Shown: piece by piece, positions 1 through 9,544 of the stretch
Numbering within the stretch: the stretch's first letter is position 1
Layout of the letters: each line of letters starts with the position of its first letter
Assembly: GCA_015680685.1 (NCBI GenBank)
Contig: MNCI01014538.1
Span: forward strand, 57,317 to 95,051
DNA from: Gnetum montanum
Lineage: Eukaryota > Streptophyta > Gnetopsida > Gnetales > Gnetaceae
Length of the DNA stretch: 37,735 bases
Direction: 5' to 3'
Notes under the pieces: generated by a model
Database searches by the model: none
Seen by the model: only the letters and a program-made list of their open reading frames with translations
What the model was told of the DNA's origin: nothing
Translations under genes and position numbers: made by a program

Positions 1-1030
1 AGAGGTTTGTTATTGAAGAGGAAATGAAAGTTGATGATGGTGCTACACTACATTGGCTATTGAAATATTTTGATATTTATCCTGATGTGGAGTAGTGGTA
101 GAAATAGTTTCAGGTGGGATTGATCCCAAAAAATGAGGAAAAAAATGATCAACTGTGGTACAATTCGGGTATTGAGGCCGAGATGAAAAACATTGTGTTT
201 AGGCAACTAGGATCCTTGCATTGTTAGCTAGAAAATAATGGATTACGGGTGGCCAATTATCATGCATGAATATTTGGGCTTCATTTTGCTAAAAAATAAC
301 AGGGAATAAAGACATTGATGAAGATGACACAGTAAAAATAGGAAAAGTAATACTTGGATGACCATGCCAAGGTTGTGTATGATGTAGTAGTCATTCGTTT
401 ATTACTACCATGGATCCATGTCTAGAATTGGCACCAACAAGCACATTTTCATCAAAGTTGGCAACAGCAACAAGCACGTTTCTTCCCCCATGGCTACAGT
501 TATTTCTGCAAGCAAAATAATCCAATGGAGGTATGCAACAAAGTGAATCAATGAATTGGTGTTGAACTGCTGGATGTGGGTCTATTTCTAGCTACATGAG
601 TTAACGATAGCTAGATGTGGGCTTTCTCCAACACGTGGGTGTGGTGACAGGAGGTTCCTGCAGAGAATTTAACCCACCATTGCTAGAAAAATGTGACTTG
701 ATTTTTTAGGCCTACATGTTTTCTGGACAAGAAATATGATTTTGCTACCATCCAATGACCTAAGTAGGTTCCACATCAAGCATGTGTTTTTCACCTGTCA
801 TAGCAAACCAAAATTAGCAAATTTATTTTCAAGCCTATGGCTACCGCTATTCAAAGAAGAGTGTTGAGACCGCCCATGTGATAGTTGATAGGTTGGTAGA
901 TTATAGTTGTTCAACTAATCACATTGATGGCATGCACAAGATGTTGTTTTCTACCATTCCATCTCCAAGTTCAAACCTACGCTATTCACGTTGACCAAAA
1001 ATCATATTTTACCTTTCACATGGTTGATTT
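1..1030. other. Unassigned A+T-rich DNA left of the copia fragment
   Basis: No open frame of useful length exists on either strand. The forward frame starting at base 3 gives a short peptide-like stretch (about 30 codons, beginning RFVIEEEMKVDDGATLHW) and resumes after stops near base 115, which looks like old coding sequence, but I do not recognise the family. No LTR ends, PBS or polypurine tract were found. It abuts the broken 3' side of the copia element, so it is either the target into which that fragment was joined or a different old repeat. Confidence 0.35.
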
Positions 1031-1035
1031 TGTTG

Positions 1036-1800
1036 TCATACATTGTCATTAAAAATACTTTTGTATGGTTTTTGATTTGGCCTTAGTTCCATACATTGTC
1101 TTCCACATTGTTTAGCTTCAAATTCACTAAAATGGATATCACATGAATCAATTACCCTTTTATCTTTTTCATCATAAAATTTGTAGGCTTTGGTATTTTT
1201 GGCATAACCAAGAAAAATACAAGGCATAGCTTTCTCATCTAATTTTTTTCAGTTTTGTGCAAGGATTTGCACATAGCAAGGTGAACCAAAAATTTTCAAA
1301 TGAGAGATATTGGGTGGATAACCATTCCATAATTCATATGGTGTTTTGTCTAGAATTGACCTTGATGGCACGCTATTTAAAATATAAATTGATGTTGCAC
1401 AAGCTTCTACCCAAAACTTATTTCCTAAACTTGACATTTGGAGTAGACATCTTGCCATTTCAACCACTATTCTATTTTTTCTCTCAGTGATGCCATTTTG
1501 CTAACATGTAAACGATGTGGTAGTTTGATTAATAATCCCACTTTTCTTGTAAAATTCATCAAATTCAATTGATAGAAATTCACCACCACGATCTGTCCAA
1601 ATTTTCTTAATTGAATTGCCACTTTGATTTTCTACTTCCACCTTGAATTCTTTAAAAAATCCCAATGTTTGATCCTTTAATTTCATAAAATACCCCCAAG
1701 TAAATCATGAAAAATCATCCACTATGATTAACATATATCAGTTTTTACCTAGGCTCAATGTTTGCATGGGACCACATAAATCCATATGAACTAGATCTAA
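1036..1800 (-). pseudogene. Copia integrase core and C-terminal region, three pieces
   Basis: Piece one (1686-1501) contains IWTDRGGEFLSIEFDEFY, with the second catalytic aspartate of the DDE triad, and ends near GIINQTTTS. Piece two (1467-1249) contains MVEMARCLLQMSSLGNKFW and SVPSRSILDKTPYELWNG, the blocks that follow the catalytic glutamate; the usual ERKNR motif is interrupted by the break between pieces. Piece three (1227-1036) contains CIFLGYAKNTKAYKFYD and IHFSEFE, the C-terminal block that precedes RT. After it homology ends, so the polymerase half of the element is absent. Confidence 0.92.
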
Positions 1801-1812
1801 TTTTTCTTGAGA

Positions 1813-2043
1813 TCAATGTTCTTTTCTAGGAAACAATAACCTTGTAATTTTTCCTAGTTGACATATGCCACAATCATGATTATCTAGTAAAGAAAATTTT
1901 GGCATACCTCTTACAATGTCTCCTTTTTGCATGTGGTCCATTGAGCCAAAGTTGACATGTCCTAACCAAGCATGCCATAACCATGCTATGTCTTCAGTGA
2001 TAGTGAGATAATGAACATCCTTTTGCATCAGTAAATTGTACAT
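1813..2043 (-). pseudogene. Copia gag-pre-integrase (integrase HHCC zinc finger)
   Basis: The 76-codon stretch holds LWHAWLGHVNFGSMDHMQKG followed by CGICQLGKITRLLFP. This is the H-H-C-C zinc-binding N-terminal domain of copia integrase (gag-pre-integrase family). The two histidines and both cysteines are visible. The lysine/arginine-rich end leads into the catalytic core, which lies in another frame after a break. Confidence 0.92.
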
Positions 2044-2415
2044 CTAATTCTTGCTCATAGGGATAATGGCAATGCCTTTACCATCATCAACCCTAGAAAT
2101 TTTACAAACATCTTTTTCAAATTCAACACAATACCAATTACAACATAATTGCCCCATACTTAATAAATTCTTTGAAAGATCTAGAATAAAATAGATCAGG
2201 GAAATAACATATTTGTTACCTTGAGTTGTTATGAAGGCAAGTGATCCAATCCTAGCAATGGTTAACTTCTTCCCATTACCAATGGTTACCTTTCCATAAT
2301 ATTTTTCCAAGCTTGAGAACAATTTCTTATTTCCTATCATGTGATTGCTACACCCACTATCAACATACCAAATGTTGTTGTTGTTGCTAGCATCTAGTAC
2401 CTTTGTAGAGATCAA
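2044..2415 (-). pseudogene. Copia aspartic protease domain
   Basis: Minus-strand WYVDSGCSNHMIGNKKLFSS contains the copia protease active site in the DSG(A/C) context, so the catalytic aspartate is kept. The downstream KVTIGNGKKLTIARIGS and YFILDLSKNLLSMGQL are the usual flap and C-terminal blocks of this domain. The enzyme would cut the Gag-Pol polyprotein inside the particle. A stop at 2044-2046 separates it from the gag-pre-integrase block, so the polyprotein cannot be made intact. Confidence 0.92.
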
Positions 2416-2476
2416 GAGTTGATCTTCCTCCTTTTCAATGTAAAATAATTTCTCACCTTTTATTGAACTTCATGTT

Positions 2477-2722
2477 CTACAATTTTTTCTTTTCCCTTTT
2501 TTTCATACTTCTTCCTTGACCAACATTCAAGAGTGTTGTGGGTGTTGGTACCATAGAAATCACAATGCTTACCTTCCTTTGATTGATTTGATCCTCTATG
2601 ACCATGACCTCTAGATCTACCGCAACTACATCCACATCCTCTGAATGAGGATCCACTTGAGGATCTTTGGTGTTGATTTTGATTTTGATTTGATGTCCCC
2701 TAAAATTATGCTTGAAATGCAT
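2477..2722 (-). pseudogene. gag: Copia gag C-terminal zinc-knuckle region, broken
   Basis: The longest open frame here is not the original one. In another minus-strand frame around 2525-2575 one reads KHCDFYGTNTHNTLECW, which is a CX2CX4HX4C nucleocapsid knuckle with its second cysteine changed to tyrosine. Arg/Gly-rich sequence precedes it, as expected for an RNA-binding tail. The frameshift and the lost cysteine show that it is non-functional. Confidence 0.7.
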
Positions 2723-2739
2723 TTGCTATTCAATCCTCA

Positions 2740-3362
2740 TGATTAGAAATTCTTTACTCGTATGTCCATAAGCTTCCTACAAGCTCAACCATGATCATCT
2801 TATCAAGATCTCTTGCTTCTTTAATAGCCATGACAATGGGATCATATCGTCTGGTTCCACTTTGAAGGATCTTTTCAATAAGACACCTTTCCTCAAGTGT
2901 TTCTCCACAAGATTCAAGTCCAGTTCAAACTTGTTGAAATCGGCTGATGTATTGATCAATATTTTCTAAATCTAGCATGCACAAAGATTCAAAATCTTTT
3001 CTTAAAACTTGTAACTTGACAACACAAACTTTTAATGATCCCTTGTATGCAATCTCCAATGCATCCCATGCAGCTTTGCTAGTTTGATGCATGACAATTT
3101 TGGGAAAGATTGTCAGATCTAACCCAGATTGAATGATGAATAATGCTTTTGCATCTTTCTTATGAAGCTCCTTAAATTCATTCTTTTCATCTTCCTTTAA
3201 GGCTTGAAATGTTGCTTGATCAACATCTTGGAATCCATTTTTAACAAGATCCCAAAGATCTTGTGAGATTAAAAATGTCTTCATCTTGATTGTCCAATAT
3301 TCATAATTCTCTTTGTTGAAGACAGGAACTTGGAGAGACATGGATCTGTGATTTTGGGCCAT
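2740..3362 (-). pseudogene. gag: Copia gag, N-terminal UBN2/DUF4219 part
   Basis: The 145-codon open stretch 3362-2925 starts MAQNHRSMSLQVPVF and contains NYEYWTIKMKTFLISQDLW, the tryptophan-rich start typical of copia capsid proteins (DUF4219 followed by the UBN2 family). The later AAWDALEIAYKG and VVKLQVLRKDFESL match the helices of that capsid domain. After a stop at about 2922 the same domain continues for some 60 codons (for example LIEKILQSGTRRYDPIV). In an active element this would form the nucleocapsid shell for RNA packaging. The ATG lies about 50 bp inside the PBS, a normal leader length. Confidence 0.9.
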
Positions 3363-3398
3363 CTTGGAGATATCTATTGTTAATAATTTGAGCTAACC

Positions 3399-3411
3399 TA
3401 CTCTAATACCA
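3399..3411 (-). other. Copia primer binding site (degenerate)
   Basis: Minus-strand TGGTATTAGAGTAG lies next to the LTR end. It differs slightly from the TGGTATCAGAGC sequence used by most plant copia elements, which is complementary to the 3' part of initiator tRNA-Met. The changed C to T is consistent with deamination decay. Confidence 0.8.
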
Positions 3412-3413
3412 AA

Positions 3414-3789
3414 TGAAGAGTCTAAAGGACCCTAGATTTGGAGCTAAGCTTCAAGGAAATAAAGAACTTTGTTAAAACAAGCATACTTTTTTAAACTTTC
3501 TAAATTCTATATGTCTTCTATTCTATTATTTCTTTTATATGAATGAATATGTACTACTACAATTATATAGGCCTTGATCTCCCAAAAATAGATTTGGAGA
3601 GATAAGTATGAATCTCGAAAATCATGGGGATGATCCTTATCATCATATATAAGGATCTTCATTATATGGGATTTCCTAAGCATAGATTGGATAAGAATTA
3701 CATGAATAGGATCTCATCTTATTTAAAATAGATTAGTAGATGAGATCTATCTAATTCTATTGTGGAACATCTAGTCATCATATTCCACA
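3414..3789 (-). repeat. Copia 5' LTR (376 bp)
   Basis: On the minus strand it begins TGTGGAATATG at 3789 and ends TCTTCA at 3414, so it has the required TG...CA ends. It is followed immediately by the PBS-like sequence. The end TCTTCA is common in plant copia LTRs. A TATA-like box lies inside on the minus strand (3563-3571). A short inverted repeat of TGTGGAA occurs at its start and about 30 bp inward. Confidence 0.8.
3563..3571 (-). promoter_or_regulatory. Putative TATA box of the copia LTR
   Basis: Minus-strand CCTATATAA lies inside the LTR, upstream of gag in the element's direction, where the U3/R promoter is expected. It is the best TATA match in this LTR. Transcription start was not determined. 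Confidence 0.5.
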
Positions 3790-3824
3790 ATGAGATTATG
3801 AAGGGAAAATAATTCACCAATCCC

Positions 3825-5760
3825 TTGTTCCTACTTAAACAAGATGACAATGAGGACCCTCCTTTTGGGAGCTCTCAACATGAAAATTCTCCACCCCTCA
3901 TTACTAGTGATGGGGGTGTGGCCCTGAATCTTTGGACCACTATCAACAATCTAGGTTCAAATCAAGATGGCAATCAAGGCAAGGGCTTAGACAAGCATCA
4001 AGATGATAAGCAAACTAATGAACATGATCGTGATGACTAAAGGGGAGTTAGTAGATACCATGGTGGTGGTAGTCATCCTTCCTCTTTGCCCTCTTCATCT
4101 GCATCTTCTTCTTCCTCTTCTAGTTCTAAAAAATGCCACAAAAGGAACAACCATGATTGAGATGAACAGTGAGACAATGATACTGATCGCTAGGCCCACA
4201 ATGAATGAAGTGGTAGTAGAGACCATCATCAGGGTGGTCATCGACACAATGATGATGATCAAACTTTTTTAGCAACTCGAATCATGCTTAACATTGTAGA
4301 GGTAGTCAAGATCTCAACCAAGCATGTGAGAGATAGTCAAGTCAAGCACTTAGACATGAACAATATCCCAAGATTTGAGGGGGGATATAACTTTGTCCAC
4401 AAAATCATCTACGAGCCTTTCATAATACTTGTGTCTTACAAAATATGGGAAATGATTAGTAGATATTGAAGCTATTCCCCAAGAAACTTATCAAAGAGGT
4501 AGAAAGTTAGTACTAGTCCTTGAAACTAGAATCCATTCGTAGATGGAGTATTATGCTAGAACTATTTAATGACAAATACCAGACATACTCTAGAGTGTCT
4601 AATTTGAGAAGGAAAATCCAATGTTGGAAATAGAAAACACATGAACCCTTGGATGCTACCATGGACAGATATTATTCTCTCTTACATTGATGCACTAGCC
4701 ATGGTTATTGTCAAAGGAAACAACTCTGCCACATCATAGATGGGCTTAGAGTAGAAACCAAAAGAACTCTTGAGGTTTATGCCCAAGGGACACTATCCGA
4801 ACTGAGAGCTCATTAGATCCAAAGGCTAATAGACTAGGTAGCAAAAGAAGGAAGTGAGTTGCAAAAGAGGAAAAGTGTAGAAGAATATAATAGAGACCCT
4901 TCCATCAGGAAAAGGAAGGTCCAATTTTATGATAAGGAGGGGTCACCACTCGATGAGGTGGTGAACAAGAAAACCTTATCCATCCAAAAATTTGTTTTTG
5001 ATATTTTTGAAAAGGCTGATAAACTATGGGATACTTTGAATGAAAAATTCTAAACTATTATGAAGATTGCTAAAGAATCCAAAGAGTGGAATAATGATTG
5101 TGATTGCAGGAGGTGGAAAGAAGCTGAAAGGACAAAGCTGCTATAGTAGAAGAAGTTGTGAAGACAAACTTCAATGATGATGTTGGATGTGACATTTGCT
5201 AATATGAACATCCTAAGGGATTTTTCCATGTGGTGTCACACTTACAAGAGTCTAGGATGTACATGTTAAATCCTCAACTAGCAAGAAGGCAAGCACCAAG
5301 ACAATTACCTTATCCTCAAGGAAATCCAAGATAGTTTCTTTAGAAGCAAAAAGTTTACTATCCAAGTGGATATCCACCACAACCATATGAGTATTAACAA
5401 TAATGGTAGCAATGATAGTTGTGGGGGATACCACCACTAAGACAACAATACCCTTACAGGCAACTAGATCCATACGGGTACTATGTTTAGCAACCCATTT
5501 CTCCATGTGGCTTTGCCAACCATGCCTCATTCCAACATTACTATTATCCTCTAGAGCACCATCAAACTCATTCACCATCTACTCAAGGAAAGCCCTCATA
5601 TCCATACCACCCTCCTCATTCATCTATACACATCCCTCATCCCTCAACCCAGTTACCTCCTGCTCCATCTATGCAAGGCAAAATTCCCCCACAGTTGCAG
5701 CAACGAAATGCTACGAGGGTTATAAATTTACAACCAGCCTTCTAGCTAAGTGCTTTGGAT
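3825..5760 (+). pseudogene. gag: Gypsy copy 1 gag (decayed)
   Basis: One frame can be followed from 3825 past 4469 through a few stops. It has an acidic/polar N-terminus, a Ser-rich run near 4090-4125, an Asp/His-rich run near 4215-4260, then a capsid-like segment (MNNIPRFEGGYNFVHKIIYE). A frame change leads to 4859-5053 (VEEYNRDPSIRKRKVQF, DIFEKADKLWDTLNEKF). A third frame from 5188 shows CDIC then YEHPKGFFHVVSHLQESRMY and ARRQAPRQLPYPQGNPR, a relic zinc knuckle lacking its last cysteine, followed by a Pro/Gln/Tyr-rich tail to about 5760. Many stops sit where the repeat context suggests glutamine. Confidence 0.75.
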
Positions 5761-5823
5761 AATAGATCCAAGAAATGACTATTTTTCTAACCTAATAGTC
5801 CTCCAAAATTTTCACAACCTAAT

Positions 5824-6530
5824 GTGGCTAGTCACCCTATATCTCTAGCACCCTCATCCTCTGCACCAAACACATTCATGAGTACTTCAAACCAAATGCT
5901 ACCTTTGATCCACACTATGGTGTTAACTCATGTTGTCTCTGATAGGATCAAGGTCAAAAACCTTTCCATGAAGAGATTTAACCTAGGAAGTCCTCTTATT
6001 TACTTATAGATTGTTGGACATGAGCCATGCAGGGCTCTTCTTAATTCCAGTTCTGGTGTCAATCTCATCCCCCATGACGTGTACAAGGCCTAGAACCTAC
6101 CACATCACAAGAAGAGAAATACCTATTTGGAATTGGTAGACTAATCAATCACTATCCCTTTAGGCTTAATGGAGGACATTGTGACTACAATTTTCGAGTG
6201 GTCCTATCCTACCAATTTTCTAGTGATCAAAATAGACAACTACAAAGGTGACTTTCCCATCATTATGGAACATGCATGGTTAAGCATTGTTGATGCAAGA
6301 ATGGGCATCCAGGGCCTCTCCTTGGAAAACTCCAAGGAGAATTAATTTGAACAACTTGAGTAGAAGTGAGTTCCATGCATCACATATAGCGATAATGGGT
6401 GCAATTATGTGCAGAAAGTCTAGTCCATTAAAAGTGCATTCATTAAAGCATGCAATCAGTGTGCACATGAAACTAATATCCAAAGGTGCTTATACATAGC
6501 AATCACAAAATAGGAGAGTACCCAATGGCT
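5824..6530 (+). pseudogene. Gypsy copy 1 aspartic protease (catalytic Asp lost)
   Basis: The relic reads RALLNSSSGVNLIPHDVYKA at about 6031-6090. The family pattern at this place is LLD(S/T)GASVNL, so the catalytic aspartate is now asparagine (codon 6043-6045, AAT) and the glycine is serine. Downstream GLMEDIVTTIFEWSYPTNFL and KGDFPIIMEHAWLSIVDA are the protease C-terminal blocks, matched closely by copy 2 at 33863-33700. Several stops and a frame change follow before the RT linker. Confidence 0.85.
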
Positions 6531-6670
6531 AATAGCTAACTCTAATAATAGCACACAAGCATGGAACCTACTGAGAGCCTAACATGTGCTTCTGTTGAGG
6601 GCATGGCTAAACTTGAGAAGTTCATCACTAACTCATTGATGATGAAGTTGATGATAACTATCAAGAAGAG

Positions 6671-7640
6671 GTGGTAATCCCTAATAATTTCAAGCTAAAG
6701 CTCCTAGAGTTAAAAACTCTACCAGCCAACATGGATTATGCATTTTTAAAAAATGACAAGCCATATATAATCAATGCAAATCTTTCTCTTGAACAAAAAG
6801 ACAAGCTTTTGAAGGTGGTCAACAAGTGGCCAATAGCCTTTACTTGGTCATATCTTGAATTGATTGAAATTGATCCAAGGATATGCTAGCATCATATCTA
6901 CACTGACTCAGCCATGAAGCTAAGAAGGTAGGTACAAAGATGATTGAATCCCAAGCTAAAGCAAATCATCAAAGAGCAAATAGAACAACTCCTCAAGGTA
7001 GGGCTTATCTATTCCATTGTGGATATTGAGTGGGTTAGCCCACTCATAATTGTACCAAAGAAAGGTGATAAGTGGTGGGCTTGCATCAACTTTAGGCTAT
7101 TGAATGTGGTAGCATTTAAATATCATTTTTCATTTCCATTTGTGGACCAAGTGTTGGACATCATATCTAGGCATTGCTATTATAGCTTTTTGGATAGTTA
7201 TAACCAAATCCAGATTACATTAGAAGATTAGGCCAAAATAACATTCATGAGTCCCTACGGGACTTTTGCATATTGCAAGATGTCGTTTCTTCTATGCAAT
7301 GTCCCAACAACATTTCAATGCATGGTTCTTAGTATTTTTCAACAATAGATTGGTATCAAGATAGAAGTATTTATGAATGACTTCTCTACCTATGGGGCTA
7401 CATTTGAGTAAGCCCTTAATCACCTTGAGCAGGTACTAAAAAGATGTGTTGAAACAAATAATAGGGTCAATTGGTAGAAAATCCATTTAAGTATCCAAGA
7501 GGGCATAGTACTGAGGCACAAAATTACTTAGGCAAGGATTCAGGTAGACCCTGAAAAGACAAGGATCATCCAAGGAATCACACATCAACCAAAGATAGTC
7601 AAAGACATCCAATCATTCCCTAGACACATTGGCTACTACT
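6671..7640 (+). pseudogene. Gypsy copy 1 reverse transcriptase (YMDD-box Asp lost)
   Basis: The linker (6671-6889, FTWSYLELIEIDPRIC) is followed by LNPKLKQIIKEQIEQLLKVG, VSPLIIVPKKGDKWWACINF, YSFLDSYNQIQITLED and MSPYGTFAYCKMSFLLCNVP, which are RT blocks in correct order. The active-site box reads VFMNDFSTYG: the first Asp of the usual FMDDF is Asn (codon 7376-7378), which alone would abolish polymerase activity. Copy 2 still has FMDDF at the same place. At least three stops interrupt the frame between 6886 and 7500. The thumb/connection region continues to about 7640 (VDPEKTRIIQGITHQPKIVK). Confidence 0.93.
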
Positions 7641-8200
7641 GGTAGTTTATAGAGAATTTCTCTAATATTGCAAAACTATTGGTCGAGTTTACAAAGAAAG
7701 ATGCTCCACTCATCTAGACTAAGGAGTGAACATGCATTCCAATAGCTAAAGGAAAAATTCATAAATACTACAATTCTATGAGAACCAAACTTGTCCAGAC
7801 TATTTCATATAATGATAGATGCATCTAATTATGCCTTGGAATTCATGCTTATATAGTTGGATGATAAGAAATGTCCATATTACATTCACCATGTAAGCTG
7901 AAGCATTATGGGTGCATAGTTGAATTACACCACAACTGACAAAGAACTAATGATAGTGATGTATGCTCTCAAAACTTTTAGGTACTATGTGCTTGGCTAT
8001 AAAGTGTTTGTGCACACAAATCATAGTTCCATCTACTTCCTAATGAATAAGCCAATGATAAGCCCCTATATCATACAGTGGCTTGTGATCTTGTAGGAAT
8101 TCGATCTCACAATGGTAGATTGAAAAGGAACTGAGAGTGTGGTTGTTTTCCATCTCTCTTGGTTAAAATGGAATGATAAAGAGGAGGAGATTCCACTCTC
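7641..8200 (+). pseudogene. Gypsy copy 1 RNase H
   Basis: The region reads FTKKDAPLI before LFHIMIDASNYALEFMLIQ (about 7800-7860), the first RNase H block with its Asp. KELMIVMYALKTFRYYVLGY (about 7940-8000) contains the second-block Glu, and FVHTNHSSIYFLMNKP follows. At that last place the family usually has TDH, so the third catalytic Asp is Asn here. RVNW and YWXFIENFSNIAK at 7470-7670 mark the connection domain. It would degrade the RNA strand of the RNA:DNA hybrid; it cannot now, given stops and residue loss. Confidence 0.88.
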
Positions 8201-9540
8201 TAATTAATTTTCAAATGAACTCCTCTTTATAAGAGTGATAAATGATCGTGTTTCGACAAAATCAAATAGTATGATGGCATCCTCACTTACCTTCTCACTT
8301 AGGAGATGCCATAAGATCTCAACTTTAGGAAGAAACAACAGTTTCTTCATTGGGCTAAGTGCTTCATGGAAATCAATGGACACCTTTACAGGGTATGTGT
8401 TGATGGCTTGGTTCATTGGTATGTCCCTGATGTGGACTAATTGTGCATTCTCCAGGATGCTCATGAAGGCCCTTGAAAAGGACACTATGCAGGGAGATGC
8501 ATAGTCATAAAAATCCTAATAGAAAGATACTATTGGTCTATAATCTTCAAGGATGCCCACCAGTTTATCTAATCCTATGAACACTATTAACAAGATGATG
8601 GGATGACTACTCGAATGGAGAATCCTCAATAGTGGATTCAACCACTAGAGCCCTTTAATATATGGGGCATAGACTTCATGGGTTCCATCACACTCATGTC
8701 TAATGAAAAGGCATACATCATCATGGTAGTCCACTACTACACTAAATGGGTAGAAGCAGTAGTTGTCACTAACTTTACATCATCCACTATTGCTCAATTT
8801 TTAAAACACACATTGTAAACAATTTTTATGTTCCACGTGCACTAATTTTTGACAATGGAACCCATTTTATAGGTGCCTCCTTTTGGAAGTTAATGCAACA
8901 CTTGGGGGTTGAACATAAATTAACAATACCCTATCACCCACAAGCCAATGGTCAAGTAGAAGTCATCAATAGGGAGATCACAAAGATCCTAACAAGAACT
9001 ATAAGCAAATATAGGAGAGACTGGGGCATAAAACTCAATGATGCTCTCTAGGCCTACCACTCAATGTGAAAAGTCCCTATAGGCTACTCTCCCTATGAGC
9101 TGGTGTACGGAAAACTTCCAACACTTCTAGTCCAATTTGAGCTTCGTATACTTTCAATAGCCTATGACTTGGACCTTGACTTGAGCCTAGCACAAAGAGA
9201 AAGATTGATCAACCTAAATGTGCTAGATGAAAACTAATTAGTAGCCCTATCTTTAAATGAAGTGCACAAGGCATACAATAAGAAACATCATGATCTCAAA
9301 ATACGTAGAGTAAAATTTCAACCTAGAGATAAGGTTCTCTACTAGAACCCCATACATGTACCTCTAAAAATAAAGTTTCAAACATTGTGGGAGGAACCTT
9401 ATATAATTGATGAAACCTTTTCTTCTAGGGCTATGTTAATCTACAAACCTAAGAGCCTAAACAAAAAGTAGTTGGTCAACATCCAACAAGTGAAACCTTT
9501 CCTTGGGCCAAAGCAAGCTAGTGCAACTAATATCTCATTA
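8200..9540 (+). pseudogene. Gypsy copy 1 integrase
   Basis: The zinc-finger zone (8430-8620) shows ERYYWSIIFKDAHQF and a decayed SYEHYXQ where copy 2 has SCECYQ. The core begins LEPFNIWGIDFMGSIT (first Asp) and TKWVEAVVVTNFTSSTIAQF. After a frameshift near 8820 it continues RALIFDNGTHFIGASFWKLM (second Asp) and PYHPQANGQVEVINREITKI (Glu), so the DDE triad is still visible. The C-terminal domain runs to about 9500 (RVKFQPRDKVLY, VKPFLG). TAG or TGA stops replace the expected tryptophan at LNDAL-AYHSM, SM-KVPIGYSP and VLY-NPIHVP. Confidence 0.95.
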
Positions 9541-9544
9541 GATG

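Larger units (their letters stand above)
1031..3789 (-). mobile_element. Ty1/copia LTR retrotransposon, truncated and decayed
   Basis: Read on the minus strand the order is 5' LTR, primer binding site, gag, protease, gag-pre-integrase, integrase. This protease-integrase order before any RT is the Ty1/copia (Pseudoviridae) arrangement. Homology stops near base 1036, just after the integrase C-terminal region, so RT, RNase H and the 3' LTR are missing. Stops and frameshifts split the polyprotein into at least six pieces. The outer edge of the 5' LTR directly abuts gypsy copy 1 at 3789/3790. The truncation prevents a target-site duplication check. Confidence 0.93.

Noticed and set aside
8204-8485. 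Minus-strand frame similar to plus-strand frame 31572-31817
   Set aside because: The similarity arises because both lie antisense to the RNase H-integrase linker of the two related elements. The coding strand is the other one.
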